From Jeotgalibaca sp. MA1X17-3 (GTDB taxonomy: Bacteria > Bacillota > Bacilli > Lactobacillales > Aerococcaceae), in the NCBI RefSeq assembly GCF_021513155.1, contig NZ_CP090983.1, positions 2,202,501 to 2,266,500 of the forward strand: a stretch of DNA of 64,000 nt, written 5' to 3'. Position 1 is the stretch's first letter. Each line of letters begins with the position of its first letter. Both the position numbers and the translations under genes were made by a program. The notes below the pieces were generated by a model. That model did not search any database. It worked only from the letters and a program-made list of their open reading frames with translations, and had not been told where the DNA came from. Below, one piece after another: positions 20,137 to 30,356 of this stretch.

Positions 20137-20979
20137 TCACTTCACTTGATGATCCAGTCCTATTTCTGTGTAATAAGGATCTTTGGGATAATGATTGTAT
20201 CTACGGTACGCCCAAATAGCTGCCATACCGAATAACAATATAATTGATAATAATTGAGACACACGAATACCACCTAGATATAGGCTATCTGTACGCATTC
20301 CCTCAATGAAGAAGCGTCCTAATGAATACCACATGATATACGTGAAGAAAACCTCTCCTTCCCGAAGAATACGAGGCTGTCTTCGTAAATAAAGAATGAG
20401 TATAAATCCTAATAAGGACCATAACGATTCATATAGAAAAGTAGGATGATAATACGTTCCCTCAATATTCATTTGGTTAATAATAAATTCAGGTAAAAAT
20501 AATTTTTCTAAAAATTCACGACTTACTTCTGCTCCATGCGCTTCTTGATTGATGAAATTTCCCCAACGACCAATTGATTGTGCTATCAAAACGGCTGGTG
20601 CTAATACATCCAACGTTAACATAAAGGAAACATTTTTCTTTTTTGTATAAAAATAAACGGTAAGTGCACCCGCAATCAACGCACCATAAATGGCAATTCC
20701 ACCATTCCAAATTTGTATAATTTGTTCAGGATGTTGTAAGTAATACGGTAATTCAAACGCGACATAATAAAGTCGAGCTCCAATAATTGCAATCGGAACA
20801 GCCCAAAAAGCCATGTCCAAAATGAAATCAGGATGCATTCCTTTGCGTTCTCCTTCTTTTGATGCCAAATACATAGCAATAGCAATTCCCAAGCCAATAA
20901 TGACTCCATACCAGGCTATTTCAAAATTCTCCCCAAAAGATATGGCGATTGGATCAAGTGCTGCTAAAAAACTTTTCAT
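20137..20979 (-). CDS. lgt: prolipoprotein diacylglyceryl transferase
   Basis: 280-residue integral membrane enzyme that transfers diacylglycerol from phosphatidylglycerol to the lipobox cysteine. The Lgt signature around GRWGNFINQEAHG and the YHPTFLYES segment are present, with about seven membrane helices. It processes the lipoproteins seen here (OpuCC, the 12690 and 13667 products, both PstS). Lies 24 bases after hprK. Confidence 0.95.
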   Translation of the reverse strand: MKSFLAALDPIAISFGENFEIAWYGVIIGLGIAIAMYLASKEGERKGMHPDFILDMAFWAVPIAIIGARLYYVAFELPYYLQHPEQIIQIWNGGIAIYGALIAGALTVYFYTKKKNVSFMLTLDVLAPAVLIAQSIGRWGNFINQEAHGAEVSREFLEKLFLPEFIINQMNIEGTYYHPTFLYESLWSLLGFILILYLRRQPRILREGEVFFTYIMWYSLGRFFIEGMRTDSLYLGGIRVSQLLSIILLFGMAAIWAYRRYNHYPKDPYYTEIGLDHQVK

Positions 20980-21002
20980 TAACTTTCCACCTCATTGACT
21001 TA

Positions 21003-21941
21003 TTAATCTTCTTTCATAGAGTTCTCTTTTATTAAGAGATCTAAGTTTCGTTCAAATGTTTCGGCAGCATTGTACCCCATACTCTTTGCACGGAAATTCA
21101 TTGCAGCAATTTCTACAATAATTGCTAGATTTCGGCCCGTTTTAACAGGTATGGTAATCTTTGGAACCGTAACATCTAGAATATTTACTACTTCTTCCGT
21201 ACTACCTAATCGTTCGTATTTCTTTTCTTGCGTCCACAGTTCTAGGTTCACAATTAAATTAACTTCATTGGATTGCTTAACGGCGCCTGCACCAAATAAG
21301 GTCATGACATCCATAATCCCAATCCCTCTAATTTCAATTAAGTGTCGTAAAATTCCTGGTGCTTCTCCCATCAATGTCTCTTCATCGTATTGATACATAT
21401 CAACGCGGTCATCCGCTACTAAACGATGTCCTTTTTGGATTAACTCCAATGCTGTTTCAGATTTACCAACACCACTATCTCCGATAATCATTACACCCAT
21501 CCCAAATACATCAACCAGTACACCATGCATGGAAACGCGTTCTGCTAAATGACTTTCTAAGAAGTTCGTGACTTTACTTGAAACACGCGTAGTCTTCGAT
21601 TGCGCTTGTAAAAGTGGTATCCCTGCTTCTTGACAAGCTTTGACAAGTTCTACTGGTGCTTCCATTTTGCGAGAAATAATAAAACACGGAGTTTCCTTCT
21701 GACTAAGTCTTCTCATAATTACCATACGTTCTTCAGCTGTCATTCGAGCAATAAAGGATATTTCCGTTTTCCCTAATAATTGTACACGGTCAGCAGGATA
21801 AAAATTGAAGTAGCCCGTTAGTTCAACACCAGGTCTGGATATTTCAGTGGTGGTTATCTTTTTATTTAAAAACTCTTCACCGGCAAGAACTTTGTATGAA
21901 GAACCTTTTATCAATTCTTGAACTGTTACACTATTTGCCAT
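21003..21941 (-). CDS. hprK: HPr kinase/phosphorylase
   Basis: 312 residues from the ATG at 21941, with GTGAGGG 8 bases upstream; the GTG five codons earlier overlaps that site. The P-loop GDSGVGKS is at about 154-161 and the second signature LIEIRGIGIMDVMTLFGAGAV follows. It phosphorylates Ser-46 of HPr in response to fructose-1,6-bisphosphate and reverses this with phosphate, controlling CcpA-mediated catabolite repression. First gene of the hprK-lgt-ppaX-gpsA-galU run. Confidence 0.95.
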   Translation of the reverse strand: MANSVTVQELIKGSSYKVLAGEEFLNKKITTTEISRPGVELTGYFNFYPADRVQLLGKTEISFIARMTAEERMVIMRRLSQKETPCFIISRKMEAPVELVKACQEAGIPLLQAQSKTTRVSSKVTNFLESHLAERVSMHGVLVDVFGMGVMIIGDSGVGKSETALELIQKGHRLVADDRVDMYQYDEETLMGEAPGILRHLIEIRGIGIMDVMTLFGAGAVKQSNEVNLIVNLELWTQEKKYERLGSTEEVVNILDVTVPKITIPVKTGRNLAIIVEIAAMNFRAKSMGYNAAETFERNLDLLIKENSMKED

Positions 21942-22069
21942 TGGATTTTCCCTCACTATATTTAATTTTATCTTCTATTAAAAATTTCATACTGTTTCCT
22001 TTCAATCATAACATTAATACACCCCTGAAGAAAGGCAAAAAAGTGACCAGGATCATCCACTGGGAGACA

Positions 22070-22117
22070 AAAAAAGAAAGGGAGCTGAGACTTTTATGTC
22101 CCAGCTCCCTTTCTTTT
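22070..22117. terminator. bidirectional terminator with GGGACTTTT-type loop
   Basis: Arms AAAAAGAAAGGGAGCTG / CAGCTCCCTTTCTTTTT around a GAC-TTTTAT-GTCC apex. It ends the lia-like operon and is one of three hairpins with a related apex in this window (see findings). Confidence 0.9.
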
Positions 22118-22132
22118 TGTATTCAATCTTTT

Positions 22133-22474
22133 TTAGTATCTTTTTCTATCAGAAATGAAGCTTTGAACTAGTGAAAGAACAAGGGAAACAAGCAATGCTG
22201 TTCCAAAGTTACTAAAATAAAATCCTGATCCTACTAATACGGAAGTAAGAGAAAGCATTAACGCATTGATAACGAAACTAAACAGTCCAAAAGTAAGTAA
22301 GGTAATTGGAAACGATAGTAGAGAAAGTACTGGCTTCACTAATACATTCAGAAATGCCAGAACGATACTTGCTATTAAAGCAGTCCATACACTACTTACT
22401 ATAAACCCTTGCATCATATATTGTAGAGCAATAAATACAAGAGAGTTAATTGCTATTCTTTGCCAAAATCCCAT
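22133..22474 (-). CDS. liaZ: YvlD/LiaZ-type membrane protein (phage holin family 4)
   Basis: 113 residues from the ATG at 22474, which overlaps the stop of the preceding gene (TAATG) and has GGAG 9 bases upstream. About four hydrophobic helices with the NVLVKPVLSLLSFPITLLTFGLF segment typical of the YvlD family. Third gene of a YvlB-YvlC-YvlD (LiaX-LiaY-LiaZ) operon. In enterococci LiaZ acts in the response to daptomycin and cationic peptides; the role here is inferred from operon structure. Confidence 0.82.
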   Translation of the reverse strand: MGFWQRIAINSLVFIALQYMMQGFIVSSVWTALIASIVLAFLNVLVKPVLSLLSFPITLLTFGLFSFVINALMLSLTSVLVGSGFYFSNFGTALLVSLVLSLVQSFISDRKRY

Positions 22475-22794
22475 TAGAAATCGCTCCAATTGTCATCTTC
22501 ATCATTTTTTACTGGTTTAGCCTCTTTACGCGGTCTAGCTTGACTATCTCTACTACCTCTTCTAGTTGGATCTCCATAAGGAGAATTTCCACCATTTCTA
22601 TAATTATTACGATTTGGCTCAGGCAACAGAATAGCCATGATGATATATAAAAATACAGGCGATCCTACCCCAGCAAAGGTAAATACCAAGAATAGAACAC
22701 GAATGATTGTTGAGTCGATGCCAAAATATTCAGCAATCCCACCCAAAACACCACTCACTTGTCTATCTGTAGCTGATTTAGTTAGTTTTTTCAT
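22474..22794 (-). CDS. liaY: PspC-domain membrane protein, LiaY/YvlC-like
   Basis: 106 residues. The PspC domain occupies about residues 5-60: KSATDRQVSGVLGGIAEYF, then a hydrophobic helix pair ending MAILLPEP. A charged, Gly/Arg-rich tail of about 45 residues follows. It sits between a LiaX-like and a LiaZ-like gene; in Enterococcus LiaY links LiaX sensing to phospholipid remodelling. Function inferred from family and context. Confidence 0.85.
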   Translation of the reverse strand: MKKLTKSATDRQVSGVLGGIAEYFGIDSTIIRVLFLVFTFAGVGSPVFLYIIMAILLPEPNRNNYRNGGNSPYGDPTRRGSRDSQARPRKEAKPVKNDEDDNWSDF

Positions 22795-22838
22795 TGTTAT
22801 TCCCCTCTTCTTTTACTTTAATTCGGTTTCTTTTACTC

Positions 22839-24359
22839 TTATTTATCAGTATCTTTTAATAGAATATTACCGTTTGTTGTCTTTAATTCTACCATAACTG
22901 GTGCTGTGTCTACCAGTCTTCTGAACTGTAGATATTTATTCGTTTTTTCATCTCTTTGTTTTAAGATTTCAACATCTGAGATTCGATTTTTAATTTGTCC
23001 CAATGAACTACTTGCTTCCAATTCAATACTTTTTTCAGCAGGAAGTGCTACTTTGATTGCTCCATTTACAATAGAAGCTTCTACTCTTTTTACAGTAGAA
23101 TCCGTTGTCGTCATACGGATATCTCCATTCACTAGTGACAGTGATGAACTAGCAATTTCATTCTTATTTATTTGAATATCTCCATTTACTAACTTTGCCA
23201 TCAAATCAATCAGTTTGCTGTCTTCAATGGTAATTCCCCCATTGACTCCATCCATTTCTAGCATCGTAGCTTCTAGGTTCGTAAAGTTCATCAGACTATT
23301 GGTTGTTTTGATATAAATATCTTTCCCCTTCATATCGTTTACGTTCACATTTCCATTCAACAATTTAAACGCTACGTAATCATATTCGCGTTCCGGTAAA
23401 GAAACGATGATATCACAGCGAACTCGTTTATTAGGAACGTTGAAAGTAAATTGATCTTCACTTATATCTATCGTGCTCCTAGCTTCAAAAGCTTCCTCTG
23501 GTGTAGCTTCTTCAAATTTAGCGTAAATCTTGATATCTGCTTCTACTTTAATGTCCTCTTTATCCCATTTTTCCAAAGAAATGTTCCCATTTGCTAATTG
23601 GAAATCTAAGATGGTTGCTGTTGTATTTTCAAACAAGAATTTCTGACTAAATTTACTAGTTACTAAGCCCGGTACATTCATGTTGAAATCAAATTCTTTC
23701 CATTCAATATTATCTTTTACGGAATCCATTGTGGACGTTAAGAATTTTCCGATACGAGAACCGACTTTATTGATCTTTACATTAAGATCATCCGCTGTCT
23801 CTTTCCATTCTTCTTTACTACCAAATTTTTCACTAAAGGAGCGAACATTTTTCTCTAGTTGCTCTTTCTTTAGTGTATGCATTTTTTGTTCCATTCCTAT
23901 TTTTTCTTCTCTTAAAGAAGCTTCTTGGGAACGCAGACTTTCTAATTCTTCCTCTAAACGAAGAGCTTCCATTTCTAATTCTACCGTCATTGTATCGAAT
24001 TCTTCATAGGTAGCAATTTCTTGTCTTCGTTCTTCTTTTAGACTAATTTGTCGACGAAGAACTTGTAAAGCTTCTGTTTTTTCATCCACTCTAGAAGAAA
24101 AGAATGAAATTTCACTCGCTAATTCTCCCAAAATCTTTTCAAAGGTTGCTTGGTCTTTCTTTTCAGTTTCATCAATAGAATCAACTTTTTTATCTTCTGG
24201 GTGTTGGGTTTTAGTGTCTTCAGTGAAATCCGCTTCTTTGTTTTTACGCATCTCATCTTTTCCTAATTTCTTTGCAGCACTTTCTAAAAGTTCAATCGCA
24301 TCTTCCGTTGTGATGATCCCTTCTCTTACCAGCGCCAAAATTCGTTCTCTTTCGCTCAT
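22839..24359 (-). CDS. liaX: LiaX/YvlB-like DUF4097 protein
   Basis: 506 residues. An N-terminal helical segment (MSERERILALVREGIITTED) is followed by a Glu/Lys-rich coiled-coil at about 70-175. A beta-helix-like DUF4097 domain fills the C-terminal half, with repeated NGN/VNG turns (LANGNI, LLNGNV, LVNGDI, IVNGAI, TTNGNI). There is no signal peptide, as in Enterococcus LiaX, which is nevertheless found at the surface and binds daptomycin and antimicrobial peptides. RBS GGAGGAATT. First gene of the three-gene operon. Confidence 0.82.
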   Translation of the reverse strand: MSERERILALVREGIITTEDAIELLESAAKKLGKDEMRKNKEADFTEDTKTQHPEDKKVDSIDETEKKDQATFEKILGELASEISFFSSRVDEKTEALQVLRRQISLKEERRQEIATYEEFDTMTVELEMEALRLEEELESLRSQEASLREEKIGMEQKMHTLKKEQLEKNVRSFSEKFGSKEEWKETADDLNVKINKVGSRIGKFLTSTMDSVKDNIEWKEFDFNMNVPGLVTSKFSQKFLFENTTATILDFQLANGNISLEKWDKEDIKVEADIKIYAKFEEATPEEAFEARSTIDISEDQFTFNVPNKRVRCDIIVSLPEREYDYVAFKLLNGNVNVNDMKGKDIYIKTTNSLMNFTNLEATMLEMDGVNGGITIEDSKLIDLMAKLVNGDIQINKNEIASSSLSLVNGDIRMTTTDSTVKRVEASIVNGAIKVALPAEKSIELEASSSLGQIKNRISDVEILKQRDEKTNKYLQFRRLVDTAPVMVELKTTNGNILLKDTDK

Positions 24360-24554
24360 AATAATTCCTCCTATTTTATATACAGTTTTTCAGCAGTTTC
24401 ATATGACGTAGAAAATCAATCGTCTTTCTCTCTATATCTATTATGCCAATGATTGGAGTAAATTTCATAGGGCTTAAGGTTGATTTCCGCTTACTTTCTA
24501 GTATGTAGATGGATGTAAGACCTATTTGAAGAGGTTTCCCTTGTTTTTTATACA

Positions 24555-24597
24555 AAAAGTAAGAGTTGTGAACGGATTGTTCCCAACTCTTACTTTT
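24555..24597 (-). terminator. terminator of uvrA
   Basis: Stem AAAAGTAAGAGTTG / CAACTCTTACTTTT, extended by GAAC-GGATT-GTTC, with TTTTTG on the minus-strand side. The rest of the 24360-24604 gap (about 190 bases, upstream of liaX) must contain the lia promoter, but no clear LiaR box or promoter pair was picked out. Confidence 0.9.
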
Positions 24598-24604
24598 GAT
24601 TCTA

Positions 24605-27460
24605 CTATTTTGTTTTTGATTTTGTTCTCTCTTTATCTCGTTCTAAAATTTTCTTTAAAAATTGTCCAGTATAGCTTTCTTCAACTTCAGCAATTTCTTC
24701 TGGTGTACCTTGAGCAATGACTGTTCCTCCACCGTCTCCGCCTTCTGGTCCCATATCGATAATATGATCCGCCGTCTTGATAACATCCATATTATGTTCA
24801 ACGACCAGTACCGTGTTTCCAGCGTCCACTAATCTTTCTAGAACTTCCAAAAGTTTAGCAATATCGTGCGTATGTAAACCAGTGGTTGGCTCATCTAAAA
24901 TATAGAAAGTTTGTCCCGTTGATACTCGCTGTAGTTCACTAGCAAGCTTCATCCGTTGCGCTTCCCCACCAGATAAAGTCGTAGCCGATTGGCCTAAGGT
25001 AACATAACCCAAACCAACATCCGCTATCGTTTGTAGTTTGCGACGAATTTTAGGTATCGCATCAAAGAATGCTAGAGCTTCCTCAATCGTCATAGCTAAT
25101 ACATCTGCAATATTTTTTCCTTTATAGCGAACTTCCAAAGTTTCTGAGTTGTACCTTGTCCCATGACAAATCTCACATGGTACATAAACGTCTGGTAAGA
25201 AGTGCATTTCTATTTTTAAAATCCCATCACCTTTACAAGCTTCACAACGTCCACCTTTTACATTAAAACTAAACCGCCCTTTACTATATCCACGTATTTT
25301 GGCTTCGTTTGTATTTGCGAATAAGTCTCGAATATTATCAAATACGGTCGTATAGGTTGCCGGGTTACTTCGAGGTGTCCGTCCGATTGGGCTTTGGTTG
25401 ATATCAATTACTTTTTCAAAATCTTTTTCATATCCTGATATTTTCTTAAATGCACCAGGCTTTTCTTTTGCACGAGTTAATTCCCGTGACAATGCTAATT
25501 TTAGAATACGGTTCACTAAAGAACTCTTTCCAGATCCTGAAACTCCAGTCACAGCAATGAATTTTCCGATTGGAAAGGCTACATCAATATTTTTTAAATT
25601 ATTTTCTGTAGCTCCTTCTACCAAAACAGCTCCTCGATCTTCTGTACGACGATGTTCTGGAACAGAAATAAATTTTTTACCTGACAAGTATTGTCCGGTA
25701 ATGGATTTCTTTTTCTTCATTACTTGTTTTGGTGTACCCGCGGCTACTACCTCACCACCAGCACTACCTGCTCCAGGACCGATATCGATTAGATAATCTG
25801 CTTGAAACATCGTGTCTTCATCATGTTCTACTACTATTAGCGTATTTCCTAAATCTCGCATTTTTTTCATGGAATCAATTAGTAAATTATTATCTCGTTG
25901 ATGAAGGCCTATTGACGGCTCATCTAAGATATAAAGAACTCCTGAAAGATTGGAACCTATTTGAGTTGCTAAACGAATTCGTTGCGCTTCTCCACCTGAT
26001 AGAGTCCCTGCCGAACGACTCAATGTTAAGTAATTTAAACCTACATTGTTTAAAAAGCTTAATCGAGAATTAATTTCTCTAAGAATTGGATTCGCTATGA
26101 TATATTCGGATTCAGATAAATGAACGTGTTTAAAAAACTCAATCGCATTTTCAATCGAATAATCTGTTAATTTCGCTATATCTGTATTCTCTACTTTTAC
26201 ACTGAGTGCTTGTTGATTCAAACGGGCACCGTGACAAGTTTGACAGGTTAATTCGGTCATATACTGACGCATCGCTTTTCTTGTGTATTCACTTGATGAC
26301 TCTTGATAGCGTCGAGAAACATTTTGAACGACCCCTTCAAAAGCAATATTCACATCGCGGGTTCCCCCAAATTCATTTTTATAAAGAAAATGGAATGTAG
26401 AACCATTTGAACCATAAAGAAGCTGGTCACGATGTTCTTTGGAAAGTTCCTGATACGGAACATTCATAGGAATTTGATTTTGTTCACAAAATTGTTTTAA
26501 GAGTTCTGGATAATAATTAGAACTAATGGGTTTCCAAGGTAGCAAAGCATTTTCTTTTAAGGTTAGTGTTTTGTCTGGAATAATCAAATCTTGATCGACT
26601 TCTAATTTTACACCTAACCCATCACAGTCTGCACAAGCCCCGTATGGAGCATTAAAAGAAAATAAACGTGGTTCCACTTCACCTACTGTAAATCCACAGA
26701 TGGGACAAGCATAGTGTTCACTAAAGGACATTTCTTCTCCATCAATGATATCAACTAATGCATATCCTTCTGCTAAACGAAGAGCAGCTTCGATTGAATC
26801 AAATAAACGAGAACGAATTCCTTCCTTAATTACAATTCGGTCAATAACAATCTCAATTTGATGGTTTTTATTTTTTTCTAATTCAGGTACTTCTGAAATA
26901 TCATAAATTTCACCATCTACTCGCACACGAACATAGCCTTGCTTTTTAATTTTCTCAAAAACTTTTTTATGTTGGCCTTTTTTACTTTTTACAATGGGAG
27001 CTAGTATTTGAATTCGGGTACGTTCTGGTAATTCTAAAATTTGATTGACAATTTGTTCCGCTGATTGACTGCTAATTTCAGTACCATCATTGGGACAGAT
27101 CGGGTGTCCGATACGTGCATAAAGAAGACGAAGAAAGTCATTAATTTCTGTAACGGTTCCTACCGTAGAACGAGGGTTATTATTAGTTGATTTTTGATCA
27201 ATCGCAATAGCAGGACTTAATCCATCAATACTATCTACATCAGGTTTATCCATTTGTCCCAAAAATTGACGGGCATAGGCAGAAAGACTTTCTACATACC
27301 GTCTTTTTCCTTCCGCATATAAAGTGTCAAAAGCTAATGAACTTTTTCCAGATCCAGATAGCCCGGTTACTACAACCATTTTATCACGCGGAATGGTAAC
27401 ATCTATATCTTTTAAATTATGGGAACGTGCGCCATGCACGACAATTTGATTTTTTGCCAT
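24605..27460 (-). CDS. uvrA: excinuclease ABC subunit A
   Basis: 951 residues from the ATG at 27460 (AAGGAAG upstream); the longer frame upstream lacks a ribosome site. Two ABC modules: Walker [10 protein letters not shown] near residue 31 and GVSGSGKSS near 640, each with an LSGGEAQR signature. The zinc-binding CPICGF and CEACKGDG...CEICHG cysteine pairs are intact. DNA-damage recognition subunit of nucleotide excision repair. uvrB, commonly next door in this order, is absent from the window, and uvrA lies 22 kb from rapZ, unlike the tight uvrBA-rapZ grouping of many relatives. Confidence 0.96.
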   Translation of the reverse strand: MAKNQIVVHGARSHNLKDIDVTIPRDKMVVVTGLSGSGKSSLAFDTLYAEGKRRYVESLSAYARQFLGQMDKPDVDSIDGLSPAIAIDQKSTNNNPRSTVGTVTEINDFLRLLYARIGHPICPNDGTEISSQSAEQIVNQILELPERTRIQILAPIVKSKKGQHKKVFEKIKKQGYVRVRVDGEIYDISEVPELEKNKNHQIEIVIDRIVIKEGIRSRLFDSIEAALRLAEGYALVDIIDGEEMSFSEHYACPICGFTVGEVEPRLFSFNAPYGACADCDGLGVKLEVDQDLIIPDKTLTLKENALLPWKPISSNYYPELLKQFCEQNQIPMNVPYQELSKEHRDQLLYGSNGSTFHFLYKNEFGGTRDVNIAFEGVVQNVSRRYQESSSEYTRKAMRQYMTELTCQTCHGARLNQQALSVKVENTDIAKLTDYSIENAIEFFKHVHLSESEYIIANPILREINSRLSFLNNVGLNYLTLSRSAGTLSGGEAQRIRLATQIGSNLSGVLYILDEPSIGLHQRDNNLLIDSMKKMRDLGNTLIVVEHDEDTMFQADYLIDIGPGAGSAGGEVVAAGTPKQVMKKKKSITGQYLSGKKFISVPEHRRTEDRGAVLVEGATENNLKNIDVAFPIGKFIAVTGVSGSGKSSLVNRILKLALSRELTRAKEKPGAFKKISGYEKDFEKVIDINQSPIGRTPRSNPATYTTVFDNIRDLFANTNEAKIRGYSKGRFSFNVKGGRCEACKGDGILKIEMHFLPDVYVPCEICHGTRYNSETLEVRYKGKNIADVLAMTIEEALAFFDAIPKIRRKLQTIADVGLGYVTLGQSATTLSGGEAQRMKLASELQRVSTGQTFYILDEPTTGLHTHDIAKLLEVLERLVDAGNTVLVVEHNMDVIKTADHIIDMGPEGGDGGGTVIAQGTPEEIAEVEESYTGQFLKKILERDKERTKSKTK

Positions 27461-27567
27461 AACATACTTCCTTTTTATTGTGATTTCCATTTCTTTTTTT
27501 ATCATACCATTAAAACAGGAAAAAGAACATCTGTTCGAATGTGATGTTCTGATTATCATAATGATTT

Positions 27568-27876
27568 TTATTTTTCTGGATGAGTAGTGTGTGTGGCATG
27601 AGTAACGGCCATTTCCAAGATTTCAAAAACATGACTATCATCTTGGCTATATAACATATTTTTACCGACCCGGCGACTCTTTACAAGCTTTGCTTGTTTC
27701 AACTTTTTTAATTGATGAGAAACGGCAGATTGTTCCATATTCAGTTCCAGTGCAATTGCATTTACATTCCATTCTTCTTCTAAAAGGTACAACATCCGAA
27801 ATCGTGTTGGATCTCCTAGCAATTTAAATATTTGAGTGGTTCGTTCTACTATATCTTCTTTTATCTTTTTTTGCAC
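27568..27876 (-). CDS. ArsR-family metal-sensing repressor, CzrA/SmtB type
   Basis: 102 residues from a GTG at 27876, chosen because AGAGGTGA lies 5 bases upstream and the product then matches the usual CzrA length; an ATG 30 codons earlier has no ribosome site. Winged helix with recognition segment [16 protein letters not shown]. The C-terminal helix holds D-x-H (DDSH) and H-x-x-H (HATH) ligands of the alpha-5 zinc/cobalt site, so Zn(II)/Co(II) sensing is inferred. No metal transporter is adjacent; the target genes are elsewhere. Confidence 0.8.
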   Translation of the reverse strand: MQKKIKEDIVERTTQIFKLLGDPTRFRMLYLLEEEWNVNAIALELNMEQSAVSHQLKKLKQAKLVKSRRVGKNMLYSQDDSHVFEILEMAVTHATHTTHPEK

Positions 27877-27983
27877 ACAAGTCACCTCTTCTATTCCATT
27901 CTTATCTATTTTACCAAAAATAATAGATTCAGGGTAAGCGGTTTGATTTTCAATTGGTCTGTTCATAAAATATTTTCAATCAA

Positions 27984-28015
27984 AAACAGGATGAAAGAAT
28001 ATTCTCATCCTGTTT
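27984..28015 (-). terminator. terminator of the distal pst operon
   Basis: Stem AAACAGGATGA / TCATCCTGTTT with further AGAAT/ATTCT pairing in the loop and a TTTTTG tract on the minus strand, 8 bases after the phoU stop. Confidence 0.85.
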
Positions 28016-28022
28016 CTTCATC

Positions 28023-28697
28023 CTATTCTTCTACGTAGTTATGTGTATTTAATTCAATAATTTTTCCTGAATTCAAGTAAATAATCCATTCACAAATATT
28101 AGTAATATAATCCCCGATTCTTTCAATATATAAGGCAATTCGCATATAATGGCTACCACCTAGAACAATATCTGGATCTCGTTTCATTTCTTCCACCGTT
28201 GCTTCGTAAATTTCCTTCGTGAGCTTGTCTATTTTTTCATCTTTTTTTGCAATTTTATAGGCTGCATCTGCATCAAAAACTACATAAGCATCTAAAACTT
28301 CTTGCAGCATCGTACTTACTTCATCTGAAGCAAGAGCAATTTTTGTTTCAATATCGATGTTATGCTTATTCCCTTTCACAGAAATAGTCGCTTTTGCCAT
28401 ACTAACTGCGTGGTCTCCAATTCGTTCCAGGTCCGAACTAGCCTTCATAACCGTTACAATCTTACGTAAATCAGTTGTTACGGGTTGTTGAAGAGCAATG
28501 AGTTCAAAGCATGCTTGTTCCAATTGAGCTTCACATTGATTGATTTCGATATCATCTTCAATAACTTTTCGTGATAATTCTTTATCATGATTAATAAAAG
28601 CGTCAATAGCATTATGAAAAGATTCATTTACTAAAACACCCATTCTCATAAATTGGGTATGTAATTCGTGTAATTCTTTCTCAAAAATACGTCTCAT
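28023..28697 (-). CDS. phoU: phosphate transport regulator PhoU (distal operon)
   Basis: 224 residues from the ATG at 28697 (AGGAG 9 bases upstream). Two three-helix-bundle repeats with the PhoU E/DxxxD metal motifs; SDLERIGDHAVSMAK in repeat 1 and ALYIERIGDYITNICEW in repeat 2 are characteristic. It couples Pst transporter status to PhoR signalling. Last gene of the distal pstS-C-A-B-B-phoU operon; it starts 36 bases after pstB. Confidence 0.93.
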   Translation of the reverse strand: MRRIFEKELHELHTQFMRMGVLVNESFHNAIDAFINHDKELSRKVIEDDIEINQCEAQLEQACFELIALQQPVTTDLRKIVTVMKASSDLERIGDHAVSMAKATISVKGNKHNIDIETKIALASDEVSTMLQEVLDAYVVFDADAAYKIAKKDEKIDKLTKEIYEATVEEMKRDPDIVLGGSHYMRIALYIERIGDYITNICEWIIYLNSGKIIELNTHNYVEE

Positions 28698-28733
28698 TTC
28701 ATTCATCTCCTATTTTGGGTTCATTTTTAGAAC

Positions 28734-29492
28734 TTAACCGAAGCGTCCAGAAATATAATTCTCGGTTTGTTGATCTTTGGGATTTGTAAAGATTCGATTT
28801 GTTTTACCATATTCAATTAAATCTCCACTTAAAAAGAATGCTGTTTGATCAGAAATACGCGATGCTTGTTGCATATTGTGCGTCACAATAATTTGGGTGT
28901 AGTCTTTCTTCAACTCCAGAAGCATCTGTTCAATCTGAGCACTGGATACAGGATCAAGAGCACTCGTTGGTTCATCTAACAATATAATTTCTGGTTCAAT
29001 CGCAAGTACCCGAGCAATACAAATCCGTTGCTGCTGACCTCCAGAAAGAGAAAGAGCATTTTGGTCCAACTTATCTTTGACCTCATCCCAGACAGAAGCT
29101 TTACGAAGACTTTTTTCTACTATTTCATCTACTTTCTGTTTATCTTTCATACCAGAAATATTCAAACCATAGGCAATATTTTCACGAATGGAAAAAGGGA
29201 ATGGATTCGGTTGCTGAAAAACCATTCCAATTTTCTTGCGTAACTCAACCGTATCCATATTTTCACTATAAATATCTTTTCCTTCATAACTAACATTACC
29301 TGTAATGGTTACATCAGGAATTAAATCATTCATTCGATTCAAAGTTCTTAGAAACGTGGATTTCCCACAACCACTCGGACCAATTAGAGCCGTAATTTCT
29401 TTCTCATTAATCCCCATAGTAATTCCTTTTAACGCTTCAAAGTCTCCATAATATAAATGGACATCTGTTGTTTCAATAATTGGCTTTCCCAT
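28734..29492 (-). CDS. pstB: phosphate ABC transporter ATPase PstB (distal operon, second copy)
   Basis: 252 residues from an internal ATG at 29492, with GGGAG 8 bases upstream. Walker [10 protein letters not shown], the signature [13 protein letters not shown] and Walker [14 protein letters not shown] are intact. The motif VTHNMQQA, typical of PstB, follows. It comes directly after another pstB; paired pstB genes also occur in streptococci. The two may form a heterodimer or respond to different phosphate levels. Confidence 0.93.
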   Translation of the reverse strand: MGKPIIETTDVHLYYGDFEALKGITMGINEKEITALIGPSGCGKSTFLRTLNRMNDLIPDVTITGNVSYEGKDIYSENMDTVELRKKIGMVFQQPNPFPFSIRENIAYGLNISGMKDKQKVDEIVEKSLRKASVWDEVKDKLDQNALSLSGGQQQRICIARVLAIEPEIILLDEPTSALDPVSSAQIEQMLLELKKDYTQIIVTHNMQQASRISDQTAFFLSGDLIEYGKTNRIFTNPKDQQTENYISGRFG

Positions 29493-29507
29493 TTTCATCT
29501 CTCCCAC

Positions 29508-30326
29508 CTATCCAAAGTGTCCGGACACGTAATCTTCAGTCATTTGAATTTTTGGTCGTGTAAATATTTTTCGTGTTTCATCATACTCAATTACATTTCC
29601 TAAGTAAAAGAAGGAAGTATAATCACTTACTCGTGATGCTTGTTGCATATTATGGGTCACGATGACAATCGTGTAGTCTTCTTTTAATTGAAGCATGGTT
29701 TCTTCTACTTGTGCAGTAGAGATAGGATCCAAAGCACTCGCTGGTTCATCCATCAAAAGGATATCCGGACGTAAAGCAATTGCTCGAGCAATACAAAGCC
29801 TTTGTTGCTGACCTCCTGATAGAGCAACCGCACTCTTATTAAGATTATCTTTTACTTGATCCCATAAAGCTGCTTGTTTCAAACTAGTTTCTACTCTTTC
29901 ATCTAATTCATCTTTGTTTTTCATTCCATGTCTTTTTAAAGCAAAAGCGATATTTTCATAAATGGATTTACTAAAAGGATTTGGTCTTTGGAAAACCATC
30001 CCAATATTTTTACGCATCTCAAATACATCAATTCCTGGCTTGTTGACATCTATTCCCTGATAAATAATTTCTCCAGTAACTTTTGCACCAGGAATGATGT
30101 CATTCATTCGGTTTAAGGAACGTAAATAAGTAGACTTTCCACAGCCACTAGGTCCAATTAAAGAGGTAATCTTATTTTTTTCAAATTCCATTGAAATTCC
30201 TTTAATCGCTTCAAAGTCTCGATAGAAAACATGTAAATCTTTTGTTTCTAAAGCGATCTCCGTTTCAGGCTTCATCGTGATTAAATGCGTTTCTTGTTGT
30301 TCTTTATCATGTCTTTCATTAATCAT
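29508..30326 (-). CDS. pstB: phosphate ABC transporter ATPase PstB (distal operon, first copy)
   Basis: 272 residues, slightly longer at the N-terminus than its neighbour because of about 20 extra charged residues. All ATPase motifs are intact: [22 protein letters not shown] and [13 protein letters not shown], where Ala replaces the more usual Thr after DEP. RBS GGAGG 10 bases upstream of the ATG. Lies 30 bases after pstA and 15 bases before the second pstB. Confidence 0.93.
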   Translation of the reverse strand: MINERHDKEQQETHLITMKPETEIALETKDLHVFYRDFEAIKGISMEFEKNKITSLIGPSGCGKSTYLRSLNRMNDIIPGAKVTGEIIYQGIDVNKPGIDVFEMRKNIGMVFQRPNPFSKSIYENIAFALKRHGMKNKDELDERVETSLKQAALWDQVKDNLNKSAVALSGGQQQRLCIARAIALRPDILLMDEPASALDPISTAQVEETMLQLKEDYTIVIVTHNMQQASRVSDYTSFFYLGNVIEYDETRKIFTRPKIQMTEDYVSGHFG

Positions 30327-30356
30327 ATGCCGATGTCCTCCATTCCTGTTCTATTC

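Noticed and set aside
25398..26400. Plus-strand open frames inside uvrA
   Set aside because: Antisense shadows of a highly conserved gene without ribosome sites.
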